A DNA stretch of 64,000 bases, taken from positions 19,544,753 through 19,608,752 of the forward strand of contig NC_068349.1 in the NCBI RefSeq assembly GCF_014633365.1, given 5' to 3'. Shown in pieces: positions 1 through 11,103 of the stretch (position 1 is the stretch's first letter; every line of letters starts with the position of its first letter). The position numbers and the translations under genes are program-made. The notes under the pieces are model-generated. The model was not told the origin of the DNA. It was given only the letters and a program-made list of their open reading frames with translations, and did no database searches. The DNA comes from Diospyros lotus. Its lineage: Eukaryota; Streptophyta; Magnoliopsida; Ericales; Ebenaceae.

Positions 1-168
1 GTCATCCGATTGACTCTTTAAAATCTTCAATTACTAGGCAAATGTCAATTTTTTCATACCATCCTGACAATAGTACATAATGTGTATAATTATTTAATTT
101 AAACATTAATATAAGATAAAAATAAGGATATAATTCATTAAAATTTAGAAAAAATTAACTCCTCATCA
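1..168 (-). repeat. Start of the 3' LTR (window-truncated)
   Basis: Near-identical to 12715-12882. In the element's orientation it begins TGATGAGGAG immediately after the polypurine tract. The rest of the LTR lies before base 1. Confidence 0.9.
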
Positions 169-180
169 TACCCCCCACTT
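169..180 (-). other. Polypurine tract of the Athila-like element
   Basis: The minus strand reads AAGTGGGGGGTA directly against the TGATGAGG start of the 3' LTR. This is the expected plus-strand priming site for reverse transcription. Confidence 0.85.
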
Positions 181-1765
181 AAACATTGCTAGTCCTTTAG
201 CAATCAGACTATACACCTGCCAAGATTTATTCACAATAATCGTATGAATATAAAAATTTCAAATTCGAAACCGAAATACATAAAATCGAATAAGTAGTTT
301 GACATATAGTCGAACATTCTAAATCATATTTTTGGTTAAAGGTCATACAATCTCAGGAATGGCAATCAGGATGACCAACACACAAAGTTACTTCCTTGAA
401 GTTTTGACTTTAAACCTACTGTGGATTTTCCCTCTAATAAAAATGATTCTTCAGGTGTACACACAAGGGGGTGCACCATTATAAGAGTAAATACAAAACA
501 AGTTCAAACTCGGTGTCATCCCAAATATAAAGAATGTATTTTCATGGAAAAATAAGGAAATTGACATAGCTTCATGACTGGAATAATGCCCTAGATGAAT
601 AACTTCTGAATTTAAACAGAATTCCTTACTCCGAACTCAAATCCTGAGATCACATGATTTATAGCATCAAGAGGGACCAGACTAGGTTGTAATGGGGCTA
701 TGAAGTTAATACGGGTTATCAAATAAAAGGGTAAAGTGTGCAAAGGGTGTGTCGGGATATATATATATTTTTTTAACCTAGACATATTGTTTTCTTCAGT
801 ATTTATTTTGAAACACTAGTGCTGAATAACTAAGAGAACTTCCTATTTTTTTCTTCTTTTTTCTTTTTTTTTTTTTGCACTTTTTTTTATATATGAACAT
901 ACCGAGATATACTGATTACATCAGGTTTGGACAAACTTCATGCGGTTATGGTTTAGATGAGGGTAAGAAAAAAAATTGTGCTAAGAACTGATCAAATGGA
1001 CTAGCAAGGGAGGTTAATGTAAAGAAAGAAAAAGATTAATAGACCCAAATTGAAAGAAATTGATCCCCCTATCATGTTTCTACAAAACAATATTACTCAG
1101 TCAACTAATTCAGAGTTTGAAACCAGTCAAATTCATCCTCTATCATACCAGACATTCAAAGCGAATTGATGTTTTGAAGCTACTGAAAAGATGAGATAAA
1201 CAATAAAGCACATTTAGAGTAAGTGTTAATTTCACTCAGAATCAACAATTATTAGGTTCAAATACTCACTCGAGTAATAATCTCCACTTATGTTGAGGGA
1301 TCATGCAGTGTACTAATCAACTAATTACTGTTACCTTTGACTTTATGACCAATAACCAATTTCTAATTTTTGAATACCCGATGAATGTAAATTACCTGTT
1401 CTAATGCATATACGTTTTCAAGAAAAAGAAATTAATGCATTCATGTTTCATATTACAAACTTAACAGGCTATCAGTGTAAAACTACAAAGCTTTAGGGAT
1501 AGCATTATTTAAAACACAAAAAAAAAAATATTAATAAGAGTAGATAAAGATAACCAATTCACACAAAACTTCAAGCAAGCAATAGCAAATTTACAGTTAA
1601 ACATGAATCAAATAATTCATAACTAGTCCTTACTTACCCCAACTTGAATTGCAATAATAAAATATGATTGTTAGGAATATCTGTAACTCCACAAATCCAT
1701 AAATTTATTGTGAACTACTATAATTCAAATAAACAAATTAGCATATATTTTCACACCAAAATAAA
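181..1765. other. Non-coding 3' part of the Athila-like internal region
   Basis: AT-rich sequence between the polypurine tract and the LOG copy. It has homopolymer runs but no domain or long reading frame that I recognise on either strand. Confidence 0.6.
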
Positions 1766-1999
1766 AAAAAAAATTCATGCAAGTCATAAGATAAACAAAA
1801 TGCGTCTCAAGAGTACAAAAAATACTCCTTACTCAGTCATCTTATCATAGACTTGCCTAACAACATTCCACAGTTTTGTTTTTCTTTTTTTAAAGAACAC
1901 ACACAAAAAAAAAAATTTCATGCAAGTCATAAGATAAACAAATGCATCTCAAGAGTACAAAAAATACTCATTATTCAGTCATCTTATCATAGACTTGTC
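1766..1999. repeat. Tandem direct repeat, two copies about 143 bp apart
   Basis: 1766-1857 and 1909-1999 are nearly identical. Both contain TTCATGCAAGTCATAAGATA and end CTTATCATAGACTTG. A related core (GATGCGTCTCAAGAGT, then ACTCCTTACTCAGTC) recurs at 2980-3030. The copies therefore lie on both sides of the LOG sequence, and the second ends exactly at its stop codon. Confidence 0.85.
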
Positions 2000-2659
2000 T
2001 TACAGGCATAAATCTAAATTAATTGGACCCCTTTCGCGCTTGTTTCTAATTGCCTTAGACCAGTCTATTCGAGACTCATAAGGATCGTGTTGTAGAACAT
2101 AAGCGTGTAATTTTTCTAGCAACTCCTCAATGGTGGATGCAAAAATGAGAATCTTTCTTGCTGAAAGAGAAATGAACTTTTGGTCCATACCCTGATCAAG
2201 AAAAGAGAGCAACTCATTGAAAAAATAGTTAACATTTAAAAGTCCAATGGGTTTGGTATGGAGTTTTATCTTGACCCATGAGATTATACAAAAGATTTCT
2301 TCAAGTGTATTAAAACCTCCTGGTAAAGCAATGAAGGCGTCTAACTGATAAATCTTACAAGCCATGCGCTCAGATATAGAAATCCTTTCTATAAGTTGAC
2401 CGTGTGTAATCCCGAAAATGTGTGGATCAGGCAAAGGAATTGGCATTACACCTACCACATATGATTTTCCAAGATGTGCAGCTTGTGAAACACAACCATT
2501 CAATCCACGACTTCCCCCTCCATATACCAAATTAATTTTTCGCTCTCTCAATTTTAGGCTAAGTTCGCTTGTTGCAAGTGTGTAATAGCTATCGTTCCCG
2601 AGTTAAGAGCCACATAATATACATATGGTATTGATTCGACGAACTAACTGGCATTCCAT
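2000..2659 (-). pseudogene. LOG: LOG-like cytokinin riboside 5'-monophosphate phosphoribohydrolase, inside a retrotransposon
   Basis: LOG enzymes release active cytokinin free bases from cytokinin nucleotides in the cytosol. A frame opens at ATG 2659-2657 and runs 219 codons to the stop at 2002-2000, matching the family's usual 210-225 residues. It holds ICILCGS (codons 12-18), LVYGGGS (44-50), a conserved Arg (98), DAFIALPGG (107-115), TLEE (118-121) and KPIGLLNV. One in-frame TAA at codon 19 (plus 2605-2603) sits where family members have Ser in CGSS; the frame is otherwise open. The PGGxGTxxE signature reads PGGFNTLEE, so a normally invariant Gly is Asn. Plant LOG genes have several introns and this copy has none, which suggests capture from spliced RNA. 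It lies between integrase and the polypurine tract, in the same direction as pol. No poly(A) is seen. The start was chosen because homology extends back to it. Confidence 0.88.
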
Positions 2660-3106
2660 TTGTGTTTGTTATTTATGTGTACCCTAAAAAGAGGTTTAGC
2701 GATCAAAAGTAGCTATACAAGAATTCAACAAGAAATAAACACAAACAAAAATCATGTGTATATACAAGTAGTTGTGATTGTAGCTCACATCTTCCTCTGG
2801 TTTTACATCCAGAAACAGCTTAAACACCTTCTATGAAATGGGGATAGGCTTTCCATCAAATTTTCTTATAGATTGGCAAATAGGGTTATTTATAGTAAGA
2901 TTCCCAAGACTATAGCGTTGGTAATCACTTATGAACTGGGTTCATAAAGCAAGAAGTTCTCGTTGCACTATTCCACACGGATGCGTCTCAAGAGTCAATC
3001 AGATATCATCCAAAGACTCCTTACTCAGTCCATCCTTTATGAAACTAATTTTATCTTCTCGATTTATGGACACGAACCCCACAGATTTACATCGTGTGTT
3101 ACAAAT

Positions 3107-3370
3107 TCATCGAGCACATTTGTGACAACCTTTCACTCTTTTTGCTCTTCGTTTCTTCACAAAACTACTCTTTTCCAAGCCTGGAAAGTGCTTAAAATTA
3201 GGTGAAGTTTCGCTAGCTAATCGAACTTTTTCTTTGATCAACCAACAAATATCTTTAGGGATGTTATTACGCATCAACAACCTAAGTCTTTCACACCTAG
3301 TGGCATAATTTTTTTTCAAATCATTCTGTGCGAAAGGTGGATAGTACTTGCGAATTTTTGAGAGCTGAAT
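3107..3370 (-). pseudogene. Unrecognised basic reading frame upstream of the LOG copy
   Basis: The minus strand stays open for more than 85 codons, with protein-like composition. It contains IRKYYPPFAQNDL, RCERLRLLM, IPKDICWLIKEKVRLASE, then a Lys/Arg-rich patch KKRRAKRVKG and a closing CHKCAR. No ATG lies near the beginning and a T-run (plus 3371-3382) encodes poly-Lys, so the true start is unclear. I do not recognise the family. The position, upstream of LOG and downstream of integrase, is where Athila elements hold an env-like region. A remnant of that region or a second captured host fragment are both possible. Confidence 0.35.
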
Positions 3371-3867
3371 TTTTTTTTTTTTAAATAAAACACAACTATA
3401 GTAAAAAGAAAGTAAAGACCTATGAACTTTACAAAAGGGATGAGAGTACCTAATCAGAGAACAATAAAAATGAGAGAAGACTGTGTTTGCAGAAGTGTGA
3501 CTTGCCTTATATAGATACGGGGTCTCTTATAGGGCAGTGGAAGTCACTATTCCAATCACCACATTTCTCTTGAGGCATGCCATAATTGTACTGTCACGCC
3601 TAATGTCTATTTTTTCAACATTTGACAGTGTGCCTTTTTCTTTATAGGGCAGTGTGATTGCACTGCCTGAGAAAAATGGTTGCCACCAGCGTCAAGTCTG
3701 TCTCTCTCTTTTCTCTCTCATTTTTTTTATTATATTTTTTTTTATTTTTTTTAAAGGGACCCAATAAAATCACATATACCACACAAGACAATATTATCGA
3801 GTCAAACAAAATTATTTGCACAATTGATCAATTTCAAACACCAATGAATCAATTTCTAGGTATACCT

Positions 3868-3902
3868 TACCCCTCCACTTGAATTGCGCATTGTCCTCAA
3901 TC
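3868..3902 (-). other. Second polypurine-tract-like sequence
   Basis: The minus strand reads TTGAGGACAATGCGCAATTC followed by AAGTGGAGGGGTAA. This is the pattern found before the 3' LTR in Athila/Tat elements. It lies inside the larger element, next to but outside the solo LTR at 3932, so it is probably a scrap of another element. Confidence 0.5.
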
Positions 3903-3931
3903 GATAATAAAAAGGATAGAGGATAGGTATA

Positions 3932-5358
3932 TGTTCGCATATTCTTTCCCGCAAGTGAACGGAATCGTAACAAGTAATATAATGATGAATAGAGTATCGT
4001 TCCCACGAGGATTAGCTTTCAATCCTTACTTTAACCACTATTAGCTTTAATAAACCACACAATTAAAATAATACTCACTGCAAGTTTTATATTAACTAAA
4101 ACTAACTCACTAAATGAAAACACAAAATAATTCTTTAGATTTTTGAATGTAGAAATCTAATGTACTAGGGTTCATAAATCCACCGTAGTTCTTTAATTGG
4201 TTTAATCTTTTAGTGATCGGGTTTCATAATTCTTACTTTGAGATGAAAATCGATGATCCTAAGTTAATCAAAAGCCTCTCTCAATGGTCAATCGAATCTA
4301 TGCTTACATATGAGATTAATTATCTCAAATTAATCTGCAAATATACAAACATGCATTTATCCACAATGATCATCAAAATAGGATTTCACAAGGCATAACG
4401 GTATCTCTACCTATTATTGAACCTCATGTCATTTATTACCAAGTGTTAATCTATATTGAATCTCTCGAAAGCAATATAAATCACAAACACATTATAATGG
4501 CGGTCAAGCATCAAAACAGAATTAGTGCATAACAAACGATCAACTCGAAAGACAAGAATATAATAAAACCCAAATACTTTAAATTAAACCATCATTGAAC
4601 TAGGTTTCATCAATCACCCTAGCCACAAAGTACTTAGCCTAACATAGTTTCAACCAATGAAAGAATAATAAAAATAAAGTTCATGATGTTGGAGAGAAGA
4701 AAGAACGGAAAAATACAACCAAACCGAAGATCTTCAAGAATCCTAGACTTGCCGTCTTCTCCTCCTCAAAAAGCTCCTTAATCTCTTAAGAATCCTTCTT
4801 TTTATAATGGTTTTTAGGTTTTCAAAGTTGTGCCCCTTGAGAGAGCCCATCTCCACTTGATTTGAAAGGAAACGGGCTCCAAACGACCTTTTTATGAAGC
4901 TTAGAGCCTTACCGCAGCCTTACCACGGAATGCTTTCCGCGGTAAGGTTGTGAGCCACAAAACACTTCTTCAACCACGAGCTTACCACAGAATGCTTTCC
5001 GTGATAAGATCGTGAGCCACATAAAATAATTCTTACCACGACCCTACCACACAATGCTTTGCGTGACAACACCGTGAGCCGTTTCTCTTTGATTTCCAAC
5101 ACTTCACTGATGACATCATTCTTCCAGTGCTTTGTGACATCATCATCCTCGACCCTGAATGTACCTTTGACCTTGCCTTTATTGCCATTTTAGCTCCAAA
5201 AATGCGACATCATCATCACTTTGTGCTCCAATTGTCTTCAACACATGCTCTACATCTACATAACCATATATTGAACCAAATCAAGTAGAAATCATGCTCA
5301 TTGAATGTATAAATGCTAAGTTTATAGATCAAAATAAGTGTATAAAAGACACTTATCA
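3932..5358 (-). mobile_element. Solo LTR nested in the Athila-like element
   Basis: In the minus direction it starts TGATAAGTGTCTTTTATAC and ends GCGAACA after a CTCGTGGGAACGATACTC segment typical of the 3' part of Tat-type LTRs. It is flanked by GTATA (3927-3931) and GCATA (5359-5363), a 5-bp duplication with one mismatch. No primer site or internal sequence follows. Length is 1427 bp. Confidence 0.75.
4911..5083. repeat. Three palindromic repeats of about 60 bp inside the solo LTR
   Basis: Three units share CTTACCACGGAATGCTTTCC, then GCGGTAAG and GTGAGCC. The first half pairs with the second (CTTACC...GGTAAG), so each unit can form a hairpin. The third unit is the most decayed. Confidence 0.75.
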
Positions 5359-5543
5359 GCATACCTAGCGGTCTTCAATGCATGACGTCGTATGCAAAAA
5401 TTTTGTTTAGACTGCACATAGAGAAGCACTATTTGAGTCAAAGTCAATTAAGTAATGTAGAAAAGGAATAATTTTATTTTATATATTTTTAATTTTTTTT
5501 ATTTTTATTATATATTTATTTTTTATTATATATATATAATTGA

Positions 5544-6570
5544 TCACTCCCTTTTGTCTGGATCAGCGAGATCCATATATTCCTCCTCTCCAATCAACAT
5601 CTCTAGATAGGGCTTCAACCGATGCCCATTGACTTTCAAAATTTGTCTTGACTGAAGGTTTTCTATTTCACATACCCTGTGATTTGAGATAGAGCAGACC
5701 TTGAAAGGTTTTGTCCATCTGGACTTAAGTTTTCCAAGGAATATGTGGAGTTTTGAATCATAAAGAAGCACATGTTGCCCGACTTGCAAAATTTTTCGGT
5801 TAATGTGCTGCTCATGTAACTTTTTCATGTGGAGTTTGGACATTTTAGCATTTTTGAATGCTTCATTTCTTATCTCCTCAAGCTCAATCATTTGAAGTTT
5901 TCTATTGAGACCTGCTTCAGTGAAATTTTCATTGATTTGGTGGATGACCCAATAGGCTTTGTGTTCTATTTCCACAGGTAAGTGACACGGCTTTCCAAAG
6001 ATGATCCTATAGGGAGACATACCTAGAGTGGTTTTATATGCAGTTCAGTATACCCAAAGAGTATCAACTAACCTAAGGGACCAATCCTTCCGGTTGGAGT
6101 TGAAAGTCTTTTCTAAGATGCATTTGATTTCTCTATTGGCTAACTCTGCTTGACCATTGGTCTAGGGATGATACGAGGTTGACAGCTTATGAGTTACCCC
6201 ATATTTCTTCATTAATTTTGCTACGAGCTTGTTGCAAAAATGAAAACCACAATCACTAATTATTGCTCGTGGCATCCCAAAATGACTGAAAATATTTTCT
6301 TTCAAAAACTTTACTACAGTCTTATGGTCATTAGTTCAAGTTGGTATGGCCTCTACCTATTTGGACACATAATCGTCAGCAAACAGAATGTATTCGTGTC
6401 CAAACGAATTGACAAACGACCCCATGAAATCCATACCCCAATAGTCAAAATTTTCAAGTATGCAGATGGGGTGCAAAGGCATCATGTTTCTCTTGTAAGA
6501 CTTCCTAGCCTTTGACATCGGTCACAAGAAGAGCAAAATTGATGCACATCCTTAAAAAGTGTAGGCCAAT
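5544..6570 (-). pseudogene. Integrase domain of the Athila-like polyprotein
   Basis: This joins element cDNA to host DNA. The first intact stretch (6020-5544) covers the end of the catalytic core and the C-terminal domain, from [20 protein letters not shown] to HRLKPYLE. Upstream, after removing stops, the catalytic triad context is still readable: WGMDF, then IISD, then [11 protein letters not shown]. At least three in-frame stops interrupt the core. It is immediately followed by the extra region that holds the nested solo LTR and LOG. Confidence 0.88.
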
Positions 6571-6775
6571 AAAATCCACTTTGCAAGATTTTTGCAATTG
6601 TTTTCTTAGTGGAAAAATAACCTCCACATGCTAGGGTGTGACAAAAATTCATGACACTTTGTTGTTCATGCTCAGGGATGCATCTTCTAAGTATTTGATC
6701 AGCACAATACTTGAAGAGGTAGGGCTCATCCCAAAAGAAAGTTCTAACTTTTCTGAAGAATTTCTACCTATCTAG

Positions 6776-7483
6776 CTAAATCCAGTGGTCTGGGATCAGA
6801 CCAGTTGCCAGGTAGTTCACAATGTCGGCATATAAAGGGATAACAAACAATGCAAAAATATCATTCACTTCAAATAGTTGCTTATTGGGGAAATTGTCAT
6901 GGATTGGTTCATCAAATTGAGTAAGATCTTGACCTAGAATCCTTGACAGATGATCAGCCACCACATTCTCTACTTTCTTCTTGTCTCTGATTTCAATGTT
7001 GAACTCTTGCAGGAGTAAGACCCATCAAATGAGACGCGACTTGGCGTCTTGCTTGGTAATGTGGTATTTTAATGTGGCGTGATCAATGTAAACTATGACC
7101 AATGATCCCACCAAATATGATTTGAATTTATCCAGGGAAAAGACTACAACTAACAATTCATTTTCAGTGGTGGTGTACTTTTTTTGAGCCTCATTGAGAG
7201 TTTTGTTGGCATAGTAAATGACATATGGTCTTTTATCCTTTCTTTTCCCTAACATTGCTCCCACTACAAAGTCACTAGCATCACACATCAATTCAAACGG
7301 TAGGGACCAATCAAGTGATTGAATGATGGGTGCGGTAACAAGTGCATTCTTTAGTTTCTCAAAGGCATTCTGGCAATCTGATGTCCATTCAAATGGAACA
7401 TCCTTAGATAGCAAATAGCATAGAGGTCTTGCCATGGTGCTGAATGAAGCAATGAATCGCCGATAGAACCTGACGTGACCCAA
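6776..7483 (-). pseudogene. RNase H domain of the Athila-like polyprotein
   Basis: This degrades the RNA of the RNA-DNA hybrid. FLGHVRFYRRFI opens the RT-RNase H connection. CDASDFVVGAMLG and YTTTENELLVVV mark the RNase H fold with its catalytic Asp and Glu, and YIDHATLKY follows. VADHLSRI (around 6960) marks the end. It is open for about 150 codons in 7483-7025, then a stop before the tail. Confidence 0.88.
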
Positions 7484-7654
7484 GAAAGATCAGACGTCTT
7501 TAACATTTTGAGGGGTAGGCAATTTTTTTATAGCTTTCACTTTAGTTTCATCTACCTCTAATCCCCTTGATGAAACAATGTGCCCTAACATAATGTTTTG
7601 AGTGACCATAAAATGACATTTTTCCCAGTTGAGCACTAAGTGGGTCTCCTCACA

Positions 7655-8404
7655 TCATTTCAACACTTTCTCTAAATTTTCTAGACAAGTTTTAAAACTG
7701 TTCCTATAGACTGAGAAATCATCCATGAAGACTTCTAACACTCTTTCAACCATTTCACTGAATATACTCATCATGCACCGCTGAAAAGTGGCGAGTGCAT
7801 TGCATAAGCCAAAGGGCATGCGTGTGTATGAAAATGTCCCAAATGGGCATGTGAATGTGGTTTTCTCTTGGTCTTCAAGTTCAATTTCTATTTGGTTGTA
7901 TCCAAAGTATCTATCCAAGAAACAGTAGTAAGCTTGTCCTGTAATTTATTCCAAAACTTGATCCATAAAAGGTAATGGAAAATGATATTTTCTTGTCAGA
8001 GAATTAAGCTTTCTATAATCAATGCATATACGCCATCTTGTCTGGATGCGCATGGGAATCAGTTCATTGTTCTCATTTTTTATAACAGTGACTTCAAATC
8101 TTTTTGGTACTACCTGTGTCGGGCGAACCCATTTAGAATCAAATATAGGGTAGATGATGCCAACATCTAAGAGTTTCAACACCTCCCCCCTAACCACTTC
8201 CTTCATGTTTGGGTTTAACCTTCTCTGCATCTGTTTCATAGGCTTTGCATCATCTTCCAAAAAAATTCTGTGGGTGCAAATTAAGGGACTAATGCCATGC
8301 AGGTCCGATATAGTACAACCTAAAACTTTCTTATCTGCCTTTAACTGATTCAACAATTGCTCCTCCTGTTGAGGATTTAGACTTGATGAGATCACCACTG
8401 GCAA
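7655..8404 (-). pseudogene. Reverse transcriptase domain of the Athila-like polyprotein
   Basis: This copies the element RNA into DNA. Motifs are in order: HRIFLEDDAKP, WRICIDYRKLNSLTRK, DRYFGYNQIEIELEDQEKTT, CPFGTFSYTRMPFGLCNA, and the catalytic box VFMDDFSVY. FMDD is normal for this lineage. The frame shifts near 7918-7946 between the second and third motifs, and a stop follows the catalytic box near 7655. Confidence 0.92.
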
Positions 8405-8583
8405 TGATTCTTTTTCACCTAGGAATGCATACTTAAGGTTGTTTGGAAATGGTTTCCTTTCAAGTGTGGGTGAGCAACTTGATAATGGCAGAGGTTTACT
8501 TGGTGAAGATCCGAGATGTTCTGGTTTTGGGTTATCGTAGGCTATGGATAAGATAGATTAAGTTTTCTCTCGAGATAATCTTG

Positions 8584-9276
8584 CTACTCCACAAATTCCT
8601 CCAACTCGAAATTTTTCTGAGCAAATTCACACTTAATGTACTCCTCACTCAGTGTCTGTATCAAGTTAGCTTCTTCAGTCTCGTTCTCCATGTCAGGTTG
8701 TTTGGAAACCCTAAAAATATTTATTTCCAAAGTCATGTTTCCAAATGAAAATTCCAAGATTGCATTCCTATAGTTGATGATGACATTTGATGTGGCAAGG
8801 AATGGTCGACCTAAGATGACTGGCACATGAGGTTAAGGACCCTAATGCGGCTGGGTGTCCAAAATGATGAAGTCCATTGGAAAGTAGAACTTATTGATTT
8901 GCACTAAAACATCATCCACAATTCCTCGTGGAATTTTAACTGATCAATCAGCCAGTTGTAGGGTCATTCTAGTGGGTTTGAGCTCACCTAATCCCAACTG
9001 TTGATACACACTGTATGGAAAAAAATTGACACTAACTCCTAAATCCAAGGGTGCCCGATCAACCTTTTGACTTCCTATGATGCATGTAATGGTTGGGCAG
9101 TCTGGGTCTTTGTATTTGGGAGGAGTTTTCAATTGAAGAATGGTGCTGACTTGTTCGGTTAGGAACGTCTTTTCATGCATATTTATTTTTCTTTTGACAG
9201 TGTACAGATCTTTCAAAAATTTTGCATATGAAGGTGTTTGTTTAATTGCATCCAACAGCGAGATGTTAATTCTCAC
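8584..9276 (-). pseudogene. Retropepsin-type protease region of the Athila-like polyprotein
   Basis: The upstream part has CIIGSQKVDRAPLDLGVSVN. DLG is the active-site triad, with the usual D(L/T)GA altered to DLGV. LGLGELKPTRMTLQLAD follows. Downstream is PVILGRPFLATSNVIINY, the second conserved protease box. The two halves are separated by stops between 8826 and 8944. Confidence 0.85.
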
Positions 9277-9474
9277 TTAGTTGAATACTTCATATATGTC
9301 CGCATTTTGTTGATCCTTCTTTGCACTGATCAGTCTTTGAGGGCAATGAGGTTTAGGCTTAAATTGAGATCCTTCTACCACATTTTTGCCTCTGTCCTCA
9401 TTTTTGCTTGGTTCTTGCTCTTCCTCCAAGGTTGTTTTGATAACCGAATCACTGTGATCGGCTATTTCTTCTTC

Positions 9475-11103
9475 TTACACAATAGGATGTGACATCCTAA
9501 GGTCTTCAGGTTTCTCAATTATTTTTCCACTCATCAAGACAGTTACTGCTTGCACTTGCTCATAACTTTTATTTTCATTAGATGAGGCTTCTACCAGATG
9601 GGTTTGACCTATGAGATTCGGATTGAGTTGGGAAGGAAATTGTCTAGGTTCTCTTACACTCAATGTCTGGGTCAGTTTGGTCAATTGGCTTCTAATGTCT
9701 TCCATGGCTCTATTGGTTTGTTCTTGAAATTTGGCCACTTGTGCATTTGTTCCCATTTGGTCTTGCATGAATTGATTGAGGGTGTCTTCTAAGGATCTCC
9801 TATGAGGAGGTTAGTATGTGTTGGTTGTAGACCCCTGATTAGCTTAAAATTATGGAGGTTGTGAAGGGAATGGCGGATGGGCTGCAGAATCATTTCTCCA
9901 TGAGAAGTTAGGATGATGACGAAGGTTGGGATGATAAGAATTGAAGTTCGTATGGTGACCTTCAGAATGAAAATTCCCCCCTTGATTCTGGTTTGAATAT
10001 TGCCTTCTTTCATTGTTATGTGAGTGTGTGTTTCCAATTTGACCATACAATACCTCATTAAAAACAGGTAATGTAGGACAATCCTCTTTCTTGTGGTTTG
10101 AAGTCTCACACACGGCACACCTAACCTCAATTTCATTAACAGTCTGGGCTTTCTTTATCTCTAAAGTTTCAATCTTCCGGGTTAACGCAGCTAATTTGGC
10201 ATTCAAATCATCACTCTCATTCAGCTGATGTTTACTCTTGGGCTATTTATAGTCTCTTGAATCATTGGTTGATAGTGGCTGAACCTCCCAATTTCTAGTA
10301 TTTTCTACTAAAGTGTCAAAGAACTGAAACGCCTCATTAGGCGATTTGTCAAAGAATTCCCCATTGCACATGGTTGACACTATCATCTTAAGATTAGGGG
10401 CCAAAGCATCATGGAAGAAGCTAACCACTCTCTACTGCTCAAAAGCGTGATGTGGACAGGCATTAAGAAGGTCCTTGAATCGTTCCCATGCTTGGGCAAA
10501 ATTTTCATTAGGTTTGCAGGAAAAATTCATCATTTGCCTTTAGAGATTTGCGGTTCTATTTGTTGGAAAGTATTTTTTCAAGAACATGGTTTGCATTTCT
10601 CTTCATGTTCCAATAGATCAATACGCAAGCGTGTTTAATCACATCTTTGCCTTATCTTTTAATGAGAATGGAAAAATTTTTAATCTAACCACATCCTCAT
10701 TGACAGTCTGTTCCATACAGGTTCCACAAACTTCCTCAAACTCCTTCATGTGAATGTAAGGATTTTCAGAATCCATCTCATGAAAAGTGGGCAACAGTTG
10801 GATAGTGCCAGGTTTAAGATTGAATCTATCATGATTAACCGGAAGCTCTATGCAAGAGGGTGTAGTTTGCTTAGGAGGGTGGAGATATTCCCTGAGAAGC
10901 CTGCATGTATCAAGTTCAAAAGAATCTTGATCACCATAATCACTCCCAAGTATAGGTGGCATGTTATTAGGTGCAGGTGGCATGTTCTCATTGTGTTGAG
11001 ACATGAGTGATTGTGTCAGTGATAGTTCAGTGATAGATAGAGAGTTAATAGGGCCATATAACGGATTTTGATATTCTACAATCCTACTTGACCTAAGTAT
11101 CAT
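9475..11103 (-). pseudogene. Gag of the Athila-like element
   Basis: The structural protein of the particle, in four broken pieces. The N-terminal piece (11103-10639) has LREYLHPPKQTTPSCIELP, FNLKPGTIQLLPTFH, ENPYIHMKEFEEVC and VVRLKIFPFSLKDKAK, typical of plant Athila/Tat Gag. 10428-10243 continues with NEAFQFFDTLVENTRNW. 10206-9850 has a CX2CX4HX4C zinc knuckle (CAVCETSNHKKEDC). 9768-9475 is a QAx/QMGT-type linker. Stops separate all pieces. Confidence 0.9.

Noticed and set aside
2000..2659. LOG copy as a normal host gene interrupted by nothing
   Set aside because: It lies between integrase and the PPT of one LTR element, lacks introns and has a premature stop, so a transduced pseudogene copy fits better.
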